Positions 24,911-33,753 of a stretch of DNA of 64,000 nucleotides are shown here, piece by piece (the first letter of the stretch is position 1; the number at the start of each line of letters is the position of its first letter). The notes under the pieces were generated by a model. The model was given only the letters and a program-made list of their open reading frames with translations. It was not told the DNA's origin and searched no databases. The stretch comes from Sinomonas notoginsengisoli (lineage in GTDB: Bacteria; Actinomycetota; Actinomycetes; Actinomycetales; Micrococcaceae). The DNA is taken from positions 186,001 through 250,000 of the forward strand of contig NZ_JAIZDP010000004.1 of NCBI RefSeq assembly GCF_021554725.1. Reading direction: 5' to 3'. Position numbers and translations under genes: made by a program.

Positions 24911-25417
24911 TCAAGAGGCGATGGGCACCGATGCCGGAAGGACCGCCTCGATCACGGCAATGAACTCCTGGTCATCCGGCTCCACGGCCGAGCGGAACCG
25001 GCCCACCACCCCGCCCTGGGGGCTGACCAGGAACTTCTCGAAGTTCCATTTGACCTTCTCACCCAAGCCATCCTCGGCTGGAAACCGCGTCAGCGAGGCG
25101 TACAGGGGATGCTGGTCCTTGCCCAGGACGTTGACCTTGGCAGCGAGCGGGAACGTCACCCCGAAGTTCACCCGGCAGAATTCGACGATCTCCGCATCGC
25201 TCCCGGGCTCCTGCCCGGCGAACTGATTGCAAGGCACCCCGAGCACCGTGAATCCACGGTCCTTGAACCTGCGGTAGAGGGCCTCGAGGCCTTCGTACTG
25301 GCGGGTGTAGCCGCACTTGGAGGCGACATTCACGACAAGCACAGCGCGGCCAGTGAACTGGCCGAACGTTGTCTCGGTGCCGTCGTTCAGGGTTAGGGCA
25401 ATCTCGTGCAGGCTCAC
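24911..25417 (-). CDS. Glutathione peroxidase-family thiol peroxidase
   Basis: A 168-residue peroxidase that reduces hydroperoxides. The peroxidatic residue is Cys35 in VASKCGYTRQY (a TGC codon, not selenocysteine); a second Cys63 lies in GVPCNQFAGQEPG, and the catalytic Trp/Asn are in KWNFEKFLV (residues 123-131). As a Cys-type enzyme in an actinobacterium it probably uses thioredoxin or mycothiol rather than glutathione. TAGACT (25429-25424) lies 6 nt before the GTG and there is no ribosome binding site, suggesting a leaderless start. Confidence 0.95.
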   Translation of the reverse strand: MSLHEIALTLNDGTETTFGQFTGRAVLVVNVASKCGYTRQYEGLEALYRRFKDRGFTVLGVPCNQFAGQEPGSDAEIVEFCRVNFGVTFPLAAKVNVLGKDQHPLYASLTRFPAEDGLGEKVKWNFEKFLVSPQGGVVGRFRSAVEPDDQEFIAVIEAVLPASVPIAS

Positions 25418-25423
25418 CCGGCC

Positions 25424-25429
25424 AGTCTA
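25424..25429 (-). promoter_or_regulatory. -10 element, leaderless start at 25417
   Basis: TAGACT, then GGCCGG, then the GTG of the glutathione peroxidase gene; the usual leaderless spacing of six bases. Confidence 0.5.
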
Positions 25430-25472
25430 GGCCTGGCCCGGTCGAGGCCCGGCGAGGCCTAGGAGACGGGCC

Positions 25473-26792
25473 TCAGCAGCCCGGCGGGGCGGTTGCCGTA
25501 GGAGACGCCGTCGCCGTAGGGCTCGCCGCGGCTGTCGCCGTGGGGCGGGCCGCGGCTGTAGCCGTCGGGCTGGCCGTGGTTGTCGCCGTCGGGCTCGCCG
25601 CGGCTGTCGCCGTCGGAGACGCTGTAGCCGTCGGGGTCGCCGTGGCTGTCGCCGTCGGGCGGGCGCATGTCTGCGTGGGCGCGGGCGCGGCCGTTGTGGC
25701 CACTGTGGGGCTTGTCGTCGCGGTGGTGAAGGACGTCGGCGCCGGCTGGTCCGCCGTCGCGCTCGGGGTGGGAGTCGGCGTCGTCCCTGCGGTCGGGGTT
25801 GGGGCAGCCGTAGCCGGGGCGGGATCAGTCGGCGTCTGGCTCGGGGTTGGAGTCGCCGCAGGCGCAGGCGGGAGCGCCGTTGTGCCTGCTGCAGGCGACG
25901 GTGACGGCCCGGACAACGTTGGGCCGGCGGCCGGCACCTGCGACGTGGTCGGCGGGGCTGCCGGCGGACCAGCGGGAGTCGGGTCAGTGAGCGCTGGAGG
26001 AGTCGGCGCCGACGGAACGCGGGTGACGGTATCGCCCGGTGCAGGCTCCTCGGCCACCACTGGAACGGCCCAGTTCTGCCGCTCGCTCGTGGACTTGCCG
26101 TCCTTCGGGGAGTAGTCAGTGATCTGGATGGCGGCCAGGGGGTCCTTCTGCGCTATCGGGATGAACGTGAACATCATCGGGTCGATGTGCCGTCCGTCCT
26201 TGATGGTCTCGAAGTGGAGATGGCAGCCGGTCGATGATCCGGTGGACCCGACCAGGCCGACCACCTGGCCCGCCTCAACCGATTCGCCCGTCCTCATGGC
26301 AGCGCCGAGCATGTGGTTGTACGTGGTGATGATCCCATTGCCGTGATCGATCTCGACCCGGTTCCCGCCGCCCCACGGATGCCATCCGGCGGCGCGGACC
26401 ACGCCGGCGTCCGCCGCATAGACCGGGGTGCTGCAGGCTGCGGCGAAGTCCTGACCCCAGTGGAACTCACCGATCTGGCCGGTCAGGGGGCTTGTGCGAT
26501 ACCCGAACCCCGAGGTGGGGGTTAGGCTCGTCAACGGCGCGTACAGCTTTCCCGCTTCGGGCCGAGGGAGATCGGCCTGGGCAACCGCGATGGGCGAGAT
26601 GTGGCCAGCCGCGAGGGAGCCGACCGCGGTGCGGTAGAACTGCACGACCGCGCCCGGATCCGCTGTGATGGGATAAAGGTCCCCCGCGAGAGCAGGTGAG
26701 GCGCTCATCATGACGGCGGCCGTCAAGGCTGCCATCACTGCGGTCACACGAGCCCGCACACGGGACAGTGCGCGGCTGACGGCAGGTGCCAT
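25473..26792 (-). CDS. Secreted M23 peptidase with Pro/Thr/Ala repeat tail
   Basis: A 439-residue LytM/M23 metallopeptidase, probably a peptidoglycan hydrolase. A signal peptide ends near residue 36 (ASPALAG). The catalytic domain (about 90-215) has the zinc ligands His111 and Asp115 in HWGQD, His160, and the HLHFE motif at 191-195. Residues 220-439 are a low-complexity Ser/Pro/Thr/Ala region whose last ~65 residues are near-tandem PTATA units ending in Cys. ATG 26792 follows GGGGAG closely; a TTG 12 nt upstream is possible. Confidence 0.88.
   Translation of the reverse strand: MAPAVSRALSRVRARVTAVMAALTAAVMMSASPALAGDLYPITADPGAVVQFYRTAVGSLAAGHISPIAVAQADLPRPEAGKLYAPLTSLTPTSGFGYRTSPLTGQIGEFHWGQDFAAACSTPVYAADAGVVRAAGWHPWGGGNRVEIDHGNGIITTYNHMLGAAMRTGESVEAGQVVGLVGSTGSSTGCHLHFETIKDGRHIDPMMFTFIPIAQKDPLAAIQITDYSPKDGKSTSERQNWAVPVVAEEPAPGDTVTRVPSAPTPPALTDPTPAGPPAAPPTTSQVPAAGPTLSGPSPSPAAGTTALPPAPAATPTPSQTPTDPAPATAAPTPTAGTTPTPTPSATADQPAPTSFTTATTSPTVATTAAPAPTQTCARPTATATATPTATASPTATAAASPTATTTASPTATAAARPTATAAASPTATASPTATAPPGC
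25480..25680 (-). repeat. Tandem coding repeat (PTATA units)
   Basis: Coding DNA of the M23 peptidase tail built from near-repeats of a GTAGCCGTCGG/GCTGTCGCCGT-like module, giving SPTATAAAS, SPTATTTAS and RPTATAAAS peptides. Unit length varies (about 15-27 bp), consistent with slippage. It probably forms an extended cell-wall spanning linker. Confidence 0.7.
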
Positions 26793-26943
26793 CGGACTCC
26801 CCAATCAGTCGCGGCGCCGCCGCAGCCCGGCGCACGGTCTCATTCTGGCGACCTCGGCGGGATTTGAACAGGGGCGGAAGCTGTGAGAAATGTGGGCTGC
26901 CCCGCTCGCGCTCAGCTTGGGGCCATGGCGGCGCGAACGAACA

Positions 26944-26969
26944 ATGCCCCGGTCCGAAGACCGGGGCAT
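26944..26969 (-). terminator. 11-bp hairpin downstream of tRNA-Ser
   Basis: ATGCCCCGGTC (26944-26954), tetraloop CGAA, GACCGGGGCAT (26959-26969): perfect 11-bp stem 7 nt after the tRNA 3' end on the minus strand, followed by a weakly T-rich TGTTCGTT. Confidence 0.75.
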
Positions 26970-26976
26970 CGAGGTG

Positions 26977-27062
26977 CGGAGGATGGGGGATTTGAACCCC
27001 CGAGGGCTGTTAACCCAACACGCGTTCCAGGCGTGCGCCATAGGCCGCTAGGCGAATCCTCC
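26977..27062 (-). tRNA. tRNA-Ser (GGA)
   Basis: The minus strand from 27062 starts GGAGGATTCGCCTAGCGGCC. The acceptor stem GGAGGAT pairs with ATCCTCC (plus-strand 27056-27062 and 26978-26984). The anticodon arm CACGC-CTGGAAC-GCGTG gives anticodon GGA, reading UCC/UCU serine codons. A long variable arm and a T-arm GGGGGTTCAAATCCCCC are present. The discriminator base is G; CCA is not encoded. Confidence 0.95.
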
Positions 27063-27135
27063 AGGTGCGCTCGTCAAGAGCAGGTACCAGAATACCCGAC
27101 CGGGGCGGATGCTCCGAATCGGCCCCTCGCGCTCA

Positions 27136-28479
27136 TCACGCCGAGGGGAATCGGAGGGAGAACTGCGCGCCTCCCTCCGGCGCCCGGCCCGCAGTGATCG
27201 CGGCGCCGAGGCGTGCAGCCAGCCGGACAGCGATCGAGAGGCCGAGCCCGGTGCCCACCTTCCGCTCCCCGGCGTAGCGGTCCCTAAGCGCCCCGCGCTC
27301 GAAAGCCTGGCGGAGGTCCTCGTCGCTCAGCCCGGGACCGCCGTCGCGCACCTCGACCACCACGTCCGTGCGATCCCGTCGTCCGGCCACCACGAGCGGC
27401 GAGCCTCGCGGCGTCGCCCTGAGTGCGTTTTCGACCAGCCCGTCCAGCAGCTGTCGCAGTCTCCGGGCATCCGTGACAACCGGGAGTGGGCCGGCAACGT
27501 CGGCCCGTGCGGCAACGCCCGCCGGCTCCCACACGCCGCGCCATGCCTCCACGACTGCGGGCAGCAGCTCCGCGGCGTCGACCGGCTGGGCATCGATCCG
27601 GAAGTCGTCCGCCTCGAGCCGGGCGAGCTCGAGGAGGTCCCGCACAAAATGGTCCAGGCGTTCGGTCTCGGTGCTGAGCGTCCGGCCCACGCGCGCCACC
27701 TCCTGGTCGGGAATCAGCCCATCGGCGAGGGCCTCGGCGTAGCCGCGGAGCGCGGTCAGGGGCGTGCGCATCTCGTGGGAGACGGAGAGCAGGAACTCTC
27801 GCTGGCGCGCCTCGCTGGCGGCCAAGGACGCATCGAGGCCCGCGAGCGCCCGGGAAACCTGCGCCACCTCACCCGGCCCGGCGGCGTCGACCGCCACACC
27901 CCGCTCGCCGCCGGCGAGTCGACGCGCTGCCGCGGCCACCCGCACAAGGGGCCCGGCGACCCACCGCGCCACGAGCGCTCCGCCGAGCGCCGCGGCAATG
28001 AACCCGATGAGCAGTGCCCATAGGAGCCGCGTGACGAGGGGCCCGGCTGCCCGGGTGACGGCAGCGACGGGTTCGGCAAGGACCAGGCCGCCCCCCGCCG
28101 CGATGGGCCGCGCCTCGACGACCACGGGCACGTCCGCGACGGTCTCCGTCTGTGAGACAGACTGGCCTGCCAGGACCTTCTTCACCGCGCCCGAGCTGAC
28201 GAATCGCCGACCGGCACCAGTCACGGCGCCGTCCGGCAGGATCAGGGCAATGCGGCCAGACTCACCGAACGCGAGTTCGCGAAGCGATGCGAGGTCCGTG
28301 ACATTCCCCGAGGCGCTCAAAGCCGTCGCCTCGCGGGACAGGCTCGAACGGGCCTGATCCACCGCCGCAGACTGGATGAGCTGGGCTCCCACGAGACCCG
28401 CCACGACCGTTGCAAGGGCTGCCACGGCCACCATCACGAGCGTGACGCGCGCGTGCAGCGACCGGAACCAGGCCATCAT
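27136..28479 (-). CDS. Two-component sensor histidine kinase
   Basis: A 447-residue membrane kinase. Membrane helix 1 spans about residues 12-35, an extracytoplasmic sensor follows, helix 2 is near residues 150-172 (RLLWALLIGFIAAALGGALV), then HAMP. The HisKA phosphorylation box is FLLSVSHEMRTPLTALRGYA, and the HATPase domain has N (LVENALRATP), G1 (VRDGGPGLSD) and G2 (GTGLGLSI) boxes. It overlaps the stop of the response-regulator gene by 4 nt, so the two are translated together. The sensed signal is unknown. Confidence 0.95.
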   Translation of the reverse strand: MMAWFRSLHARVTLVMVAVAALATVVAGLVGAQLIQSAAVDQARSSLSREATALSASGNVTDLASLRELAFGESGRIALILPDGAVTGAGRRFVSSGAVKKVLAGQSVSQTETVADVPVVVEARPIAAGGGLVLAEPVAAVTRAAGPLVTRLLWALLIGFIAAALGGALVARWVAGPLVRVAAAARRLAGGERGVAVDAAGPGEVAQVSRALAGLDASLAASEARQREFLLSVSHEMRTPLTALRGYAEALADGLIPDQEVARVGRTLSTETERLDHFVRDLLELARLEADDFRIDAQPVDAAELLPAVVEAWRGVWEPAGVAARADVAGPLPVVTDARRLRQLLDGLVENALRATPRGSPLVVAGRRDRTDVVVEVRDGGPGLSDEDLRQAFERGALRDRYAGERKVGTGLGLSIAVRLAARLGAAITAGRAPEGGAQFSLRFPSA

Positions 28480-29207
28480 CCCCGCGCCGGACCCGGATCC
28501 GGCGACACGCTGTATCCGACGCCCCTCGTGGTGCGCAGGGGGCTCGCGTCGCCGAGCTTGGCGCGCAGCTGTGCCACGTGCACGTCGACCGTGCGCCCAC
28601 CGCCGTAGTCAGCCTGGCCCCACACGGCCGCGAGGAGCTGTTCGCGGCTGAACACTCGTCCCGGCTGGGACATGAGGTGCGCGAGAAGGTCGAACTCCAT
28701 CGCGGTGAGCTGCACGCGGCGCCCGTCCGCCTCCGCGGTGCGCTGCGCAAGATCCAGCCGGATGTGCCCCACGCGCAGGGACTCCGGCGCCCACGGCCCG
28801 GCGGCGCGGCGCACGAGGCCCTTCACCCGCGCCACGAGCTCACGCGGGGAGAACGGCTTGGTCAAGTAGTCGTCGGCCCCCAACTCGAGGCCCAGCACGC
28901 GGTCCACCTCGTCGTCCCGGGCGGTCACGAAGATCACGGGCGTCCAGTTGCCTGCCTCGCGCAGGCTGCGGCAGACCTCCACGCCGTCGAGTCCCGGCAG
29001 GCCCACATCGAGGACGACCGCCACGGGCTTGAGCCGCCTGATCTGCTCGAGCGCGGCGACGCCGTCCCGCTCCACGTGCACGCCGTATCCCGCCCGGGCG
29101 AGGTACAGGCGCTCGAGATCAGCGATCGCGTCCTCGTCCTCGGCCACGAGCACCAGCCCGCGCGCCCCGCGGGCGTTGCGCTCTTCCACCCCTTTATTCA
29201 AGCGCAC
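28476..29207 (-). CDS. OmpR/PhoB-family response regulator
   Basis: A 243-residue regulator with a receiver domain at about 18-130 (acidic AEDED, phosphoacceptor Asp in VVLDVGLPGLDG, conserved Thr in FVTARDD, Lys in LTKPFS) and a winged-helix DNA-binding domain at 145-235 (TAMEFDLLAHLMSQPGRVFS, TVDVHVAQLRAKLGD). The start is uncertain: the GTG at 29207 and a GTG at 29189 are both possible and neither has a good ribosome binding site. Partner of the overlapping kinase; targets unknown. Confidence 0.93.
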   Translation of the reverse strand: MRLNKGVEERNARGARGLVLVAEDEDAIADLERLYLARAGYGVHVERDGVAALEQIRRLKPVAVVLDVGLPGLDGVEVCRSLREAGNWTPVIFVTARDDEVDRVLGLELGADDYLTKPFSPRELVARVKGLVRRAAGPWAPESLRVGHIRLDLAQRTAEADGRRVQLTAMEFDLLAHLMSQPGRVFSREQLLAAVWGQADYGGGRTVDVHVAQLRAKLGDASPLRTTRGVGYSVSPDPGPARG

Positions 29208-29323
29208 GACGGCGCCGCCCCGCCCGGGCGCGCGCCCACGCCTTACATTCCCCGAACATTGGCCGAACCGTACGCTTGCGCTGCGCCGGAACCATGGGTG
29301 GCATGACGACGAAAGGCAACGCC

Positions 29324-29917
29324 ATGCAGCCCCAGGACCCCACTACCGCCATTCCCGCTCCCTCTCGCCGGCGCCGCTGGGCGGTCGGCGCCGCCTCGGC
29401 CGTCGCAGCCGCCGTGCTCGTGGGGGGCGGGGCCGCGGCCGCCGAGGCCGCCTCGACTCCCTCCATGACCTCGGCGCGGCCGGCAGCGGCCATCGCCCCG
29501 GCGGCGGCAAGCACCCCGTCGCCGTCTGCCACCCCGGGTGCGGGAGCGAAGGCCTCCGCGAAGCAGCCCGCGAGGGCCGCGCTGCGGCGGCTGCTCGCCG
29601 TCGTGATCCGCCAGGACGGCACGTCACAGTACGGCCAGCACGCGCAGGCAGCGGCGCGGACGGCGATCAATGGGCACCCGGCGGCTTTCCGCCACCTGCC
29701 GCAGAAGCTGCGGGACGAGCTCTGGCCCCTCGCTGGCGCCCCATCCGGTCAGGAGGCCGCGGCCGCCCAGACCGTCAAGGGGCACGCCCTCGACGGAACC
29801 TACGGCGACGCTGTGAAGAAGCTCGCCGAGGCGATCCAGAAGGCGCCCGCGAAGGCGTCCCCTGCGCCGTCGTCCGCACCCGCGACACCATCGCCGGCCC
29901 CGTCCGCAGGGAGCTGA
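29324..29917 (+). CDS. Membrane-anchored Ala/Pro-rich hypothetical protein
   Basis: A 197-residue protein. A basic N-terminus (APSRRRRWAVG) precedes one hydrophobic helix (AAVLVGGGAAAAEAA), then a Ser/Pro/Ala linker, a small folded region (AALRRLLAVVIRQDGTSQYG, HPAAFRHLPQKLRDELWPLA), and a Pro/Ser tail. Probably secreted or anchored. I do not recognise a family. GAAAGG 7 nt upstream favours the ATG at 29324 over in-frame ATGs at 29294 and 29303. It is divergent from the response regulator, so it may be a target of that system. Confidence 0.7.
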   Translation: MQPQDPTTAIPAPSRRRRWAVGAASAVAAAVLVGGGAAAAEAASTPSMTSARPAAAIAPAAASTPSPSATPGAGAKASAKQPARAALRRLLAVVIRQDGTSQYGQHAQAAARTAINGHPAAFRHLPQKLRDELWPLAGAPSGQEAAAAQTVKGHALDGTYGDAVKKLAEAIQKAPAKASPAPSSAPATPSPAPSAGS

Positions 29918-29965
29918 CCGCCTGCGATTCGAGGCCCGGCCCGGACTCCGCTAAGATGATTTGCA

Positions 29966-30051
29966 GCCCCTCATGTGGCGTCATCCTGCTGAACTCCCCC
30001 AGGACCGGAAGGTAGCAAGGGTAAGTGGGCTCTGGCGGGTGCATGAGGGGC
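29966..30051 (+). ncRNA. ffs: SRP RNA (4.5S)
   Basis: GCCCCTCATG (29966-29975) pairs with CATGAGGGGC (30042-30051). The conserved Ffh-binding part reads CAGGACCGGAAGGTAGCAAG followed by GGTAAG and GGGCTCTGGCGGG, the standard small bacterial SRP RNA. A CTTTT run follows the closing stem, and TAAGAT (29952-29957) is a likely -10. Its position before dnaX is conserved in actinobacteria. Ends are set from pairing and may be off by a few bases. Confidence 0.95.
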
Positions 30052-30098
30052 CTTTTCATACCTGTGGATAACCCGGGCTCCGCTCCGGCCCCGATTGG

Positions 30099-30104
30099 TA
30101 GGGT
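30099..30104 (+). promoter_or_regulatory. -10 element, leaderless dnaX
   Basis: TAGGGT followed by seven bases (TTCTTAC) and the dnaX GTG start; no ribosome binding site is present. Confidence 0.5.
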
Positions 30105-30111
30105 TTCTTAC

Positions 30112-33045
30112 GTGACTGCTCCAGCTGCCCTCTACCGCCGGTACCGGCCGGACACGTTCCAGGACGTGATCGGACAGGAGCACGTCACTGAGCCGCTCAT
30201 GACGGCGCTGCGCAAGAACCGCGTCAACCACGCCTACCTCTTCTCCGGCCCGCGCGGCTGCGGCAAGACCACCTCGGCGCGGATCCTCGCCCGCTGCCTC
30301 AACTGCGAGAAGGGCCCCACGCCGGACCCGTGCGGCGCGTGCCCGAGCTGCGTCGAGTTGGCCCGCGGCGGCGCCGGCTCACTTGATGTCATCGAGATCG
30401 ACGCCGCGAGCCACGGCGGTGTGGACGACGCCCGTGACCTGCGGGAGCGCGCTACGTTCGCGCCGGTGCGTGACCGGTACAAGATCTTCATCATCGACGA
30501 GGCCCACATGGTCACGTCAGCCGGCTTCAACGCGCTGCTGAAGATCGTCGAGGAGCCTCCGGAGCACATCAAGTTCATCTTCGCGACCACGGAGCCGGAC
30601 AAGGTCATCGGCACCATCCGCTCGCGCACGCACCATTACCCCTTCCGGCTCGTCCCGCCGGAGCCGCTGCTGAAGTACCTCGAGCAGTTGTGCGCGTCCG
30701 AGAACGTGCGCGTGGCGCCTGGGGTGCTCTCCCTCGTGATCCGCGCCGGCGGCGGGTCCGTGCGAGATTCCCTCTCGGTGCTGGACCAGCTCATGGCCGG
30801 CGCTGGCCCCGAGGGGATCGACTACGAGCTGGCCGTCGCCCTGCTCGGATACACGCACGCGACGCTGCTCGACGACGTGGTCGATGCAATGGCAGCAAAC
30901 GATTCGGGGACGGTGTTCCGCGCCGTGGACCGTGTGATCCAGACCGGGCACGATCCGCGCCGCTTCGTCGAGGACTTGCTCGAGCGGTTCCGCGACCTCA
31001 TCATCGTCCAGGCGCTGCCCGACGCCGCCGAGTCGATCCTGCGCGGCGTGCCCGCCGACCAGCTCGCGCGGATGCGGGTCCAGGCGCAGAACCTCGGGGC
31101 GGCTGAGCTCTCCCGGGCCGCGGACGTCACGAACGAGGCCTTCAACGAGATGACCGGCGCCACCTCGCCGCGCCTGCACCTCGAACTCCTCTGCGCGCGG
31201 CTCATGCTCCCCGCCGCGGACGCGGTCGAGCGGGGCTGGGCCGCCCGGGTCGACCGGCTTGAGCGCCGCCTCTCCTTCGCGCACGACGGCGCGGGGTCGC
31301 CACCCGTGGCCGAGCAGCGTCCGTCGAGCAGCGAGGAGCGCCGCCCGGACACGGGAGCAGAATCGACAGCGCCCCGCGAATCCCGGGTGACCCAGCGGAG
31401 CGAAGCGGAGTCGAATCCCCAGGCCACTCCCCCTTCGGCTGCGCAGCCCACACCCGCGCCGGTTGAGCAGCCCGGACCCGCGCCGGTTGACCGTCCGGTG
31501 CCCACGGTGACTGAACGGAGCGAGCCGCCAGCCGGTGAGCGCAGCGAAGCGGAGCCGAGACCGCGTCCAGAAGCCCAGACCTCGGCGCCCCCGACCCCGA
31601 CCTCGGCCTCACGCCCTCCGGCGCCGGCGCAGGGCGGCGGGGCAGGCAGCGTGGAGATGTTCCGCCGCGCGTGGCCGGAGATCCTCGACGCCCTCGCGAA
31701 GGTCAAGCGCAGCACGTGGGCACTCGTGGGGCCCAACGCCTCGGTCGCCGGCTTCGACGGACGCACCCTCGCGCTCGCGTTCGGAACCTCCGGCCTCGCG
31801 GCCGCCTTCACCCGCGGCGACCATTCCGCCAACCTGCACCAGGCGATCCAGAGCGTGCTCGGTGTCGACTGCCAGATCGACGCCGTCACGGGCGGCAACG
31901 GCCCAGGTCCCTCGCCTCTGGTCGGAGGCGACGCCCGCCCAAAAGCATCGGCTGAGCCGTCCCAGGGCACGTCCGTGCCCCGCGTGGGCGCCCCCTCCCA
32001 GCCAACGGCTGCACAGCAGCCCGACCGCTCACTGGCCCCCGCGCAGCAGCCGGCGCCTTCACCTGCGTCCGCCCCGAGGCCCGAGCCGCCTCAGGAAGCG
32101 ACACCGCGGCCCGCACCCTCCCCGGCTGGCCCCACGGCTCCCTCCGCGGCAGACGTCGCCTGGGGCCTCACCCCCGGCCTCGCGCCTCAGCCCGCCGCAG
32201 CAACCCCCCAGGAGGAGCCGCCTCCGCAGGGCCAGCATTCCGCGAAACCGGCCACGCAACCTCAGGCACGCGGGGAGGCGAAGGGACCCGCGCCCCAAGC
32301 CACCGCGCCTCAAGCACCCGCGTCCCAGGAGCCCCAGACCTCTGGGGGACCATTCGACGGCATCCCGTACTCGGACGAGGAACCACCTGGCGAATGGGAC
32401 GAACCGTACCCCGACGATGCTGGCTACGGCGCGCCCAGGCAGAACCCCGTCAAGCGGCAGCCCCCCGCGCCAGCAGCCCCCGGCCCGCAGGGCTCACCGA
32501 CCGAGGCGAACGAGAACACGCCGGAGGAGAAGCGACTGAAGGACCCATGGTCGTACGCCCGCGAGAGCACGCCGGGCGTATGGAGCGTGGGCACCGAACC
32601 GAACGTGCGCCCGGACACCATCGCCGGCTCGGCACCCTCGGCGGTCAAACCCCCCGCGCCCGCAGAATCTGCCGAGTCCGCCGAGACCGGGGCGGCCAAG
32701 CCCGAGGAGCCAGCGGCAGCAGCGCCGTCGTACGAGCCGGCTGCGGCCCAGCCGCCCCAGCGCGCACCCCAGCCTCCCACCGACGGCGCGTCCCGCCCGC
32801 CGCACGATCCGGGTCGGAAGCTGAGCATGTACGAGCGCCTGAGCCGCAAGGCTGCCCAGGAACGCTCGCAGGCCCAGAAGCCTGAGCCCGTGCAGAACCA
32901 GCAGTACGTCGAGGACATCCCGAGCGCGGACGACGAGACGATCGAGCAGTCGAGCGTGTTCGGCCGGACCGCGGTGGAGAGGATCCTCGGCGGCAAACTC
33001 ATCGAGGAGCGGTCTCTGGACGGGACTGTCATACCGCCGCGGTAG
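30112..33045 (+). CDS. dnaX: DNA polymerase III subunit gamma/tau
   Basis: Clamp-loader ATPase subunit of the replisome. The 977-residue protein has the AAA+ core at residues 1-370: Walker A GPRGCGKTTSARIL, zinc module CLNCEKGPTPDPCGACPSC, Walker B IFIIDEAHM, and SRC-like RSRTHHYPF. A polymerase-subunit domain III and then a very long Pro/Ala/Glu-rich linker (about 400-950) follow; a small folded segment (MFRRAWPEILDALAKVKRST) sits near residue 520. The GTG at 30112 gives the family N-terminus TAPAALYRRYRP; earlier in-frame codons overlap the SRP RNA. It is followed 9 nt later by recR. Confidence 0.97.
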   Translation: MTAPAALYRRYRPDTFQDVIGQEHVTEPLMTALRKNRVNHAYLFSGPRGCGKTTSARILARCLNCEKGPTPDPCGACPSCVELARGGAGSLDVIEIDAASHGGVDDARDLRERATFAPVRDRYKIFIIDEAHMVTSAGFNALLKIVEEPPEHIKFIFATTEPDKVIGTIRSRTHHYPFRLVPPEPLLKYLEQLCASENVRVAPGVLSLVIRAGGGSVRDSLSVLDQLMAGAGPEGIDYELAVALLGYTHATLLDDVVDAMAANDSGTVFRAVDRVIQTGHDPRRFVEDLLERFRDLIIVQALPDAAESILRGVPADQLARMRVQAQNLGAAELSRAADVTNEAFNEMTGATSPRLHLELLCARLMLPAADAVERGWAARVDRLERRLSFAHDGAGSPPVAEQRPSSSEERRPDTGAESTAPRESRVTQRSEAESNPQATPPSAAQPTPAPVEQPGPAPVDRPVPTVTERSEPPAGERSEAEPRPRPEAQTSAPPTPTSASRPPAPAQGGGAGSVEMFRRAWPEILDALAKVKRSTWALVGPNASVAGFDGRTLALAFGTSGLAAAFTRGDHSANLHQAIQSVLGVDCQIDAVTGGNGPGPSPLVGGDARPKASAEPSQGTSVPRVGAPSQPTAAQQPDRSLAPAQQPAPSPASAPRPEPPQEATPRPAPSPAGPTAPSAADVAWGLTPGLAPQPAAATPQEEPPPQGQHSAKPATQPQARGEAKGPAPQATAPQAPASQEPQTSGGPFDGIPYSDEEPPGEWDEPYPDDAGYGAPRQNPVKRQPPAPAAPGPQGSPTEANENTPEEKRLKDPWSYARESTPGVWSVGTEPNVRPDTIAGSAPSAVKPPAPAESAESAETGAAKPEEPAAAAPSYEPAAAQPPQRAPQPPTDGASRPPHDPGRKLSMYERLSRKAAQERSQAQKPEPVQNQQYVEDIPSADDETIEQSSVFGRTAVERILGGKLIEERSLDGTVIPPR

Positions 33046-33048
33046 CGT
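33043..33048 (+). promoter_or_regulatory. -10 element embedded in dnaX stop codon
   Basis: The dnaX stop TAG (33043-33045) is the start of TAGCGT, which lies 6 nt before the recR GTG. No ribosome binding site is present, so recR may be made from a leaderless transcript starting at its own first base as well as from the dnaX message. Confidence 0.45.
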
Positions 33049-33054
33049 AGTGGG

Positions 33055-33654
33055 GTGTATGAAGGCGCAGTCCAAGACCTGATCGATGAGCTCGGCCGGC
33101 TCCCGGGCATCGGGCCCAAGTCGGCCCAGCGGCTCGCCTTCCATGTCCTTGAGGCGGATGCGGCGGACATGAAGCGCCTCGCGGCGGCGATCATCGGCGT
33201 CAAGGAGCGCGTCAAGTTCTGCCAGATCTGCGGCAACGTCACGGAGCAGGACACGTGCGCCATCTGCCGCGACACGCGCCGCGACCCGAGCGTGATCTGC
33301 GTGGTCGAGGAGTCCAAGGACGTCATGGCGATCGAGCGGACCCGCGCCTACCGGGGCCGATACCATGTGCTGGGCGGCGCGATCAACCCCATCGCCGGCA
33401 TCGGGCCCGACCAGCTGCGCGTCCGCGAACTCCTCACGCGCCTCAATGACGAGACAGTCACCGAGATCATCCTCGCCACGAACCCCAACCTCGAGGGCGA
33501 GGCCACGAGCACCTATCTGGCCCGGATGCTCAAGACGATCGGCGTCACCGTGACGCGCCTGGCATCAGGCCTTCCGGTGGGCGGAGACCTCGAGTACGCA
33601 GACGAGGTCACCCTCGGCCGCGCGTTCGAGGGCCGCCGCAGCGCCATCGGCTAG
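33055..33654 (+). CDS. recR: Recombination protein RecR
   Basis: DNA-binding ring protein of the RecFOR gap-repair pathway that helps load RecA. The 199-residue protein has the N-terminal HhH ([20 protein letters not shown]), the C4 zinc finger ([16 protein letters not shown]), the Toprim domain ([17 protein letters not shown]) and the C-terminal [22 protein letters not shown] start without a ribosome binding site; see the -10 at 33043. The dnaX-recR pairing is conserved across bacteria. Confidence 0.97.
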   Translation: MYEGAVQDLIDELGRLPGIGPKSAQRLAFHVLEADAADMKRLAAAIIGVKERVKFCQICGNVTEQDTCAICRDTRRDPSVICVVEESKDVMAIERTRAYRGRYHVLGGAINPIAGIGPDQLRVRELLTRLNDETVTEIILATNPNLEGEATSTYLARMLKTIGVTVTRLASGLPVGGDLEYADEVTLGRAFEGRRSAIG

Positions 33655-33753
33655 CCGCGACCGACGGCGTGCTCCCACCCTCACCGAACATCTCACCGCG
33701 GGATTTGTGACAGATTGTTAAGCGCCCGCGCACGGCGGGGGCATGCTGGATTC

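Noticed and set aside
24911-25417. Selenocysteine in the glutathione peroxidase
   Set aside because: The peroxidatic position is an ordinary TGC cysteine codon and the frame is uninterrupted.
25480-25680. CRISPR-like repetition
   Set aside because: Repeats are short, irregular, in frame and encode PTATA peptide units; no spacers or cas genes.
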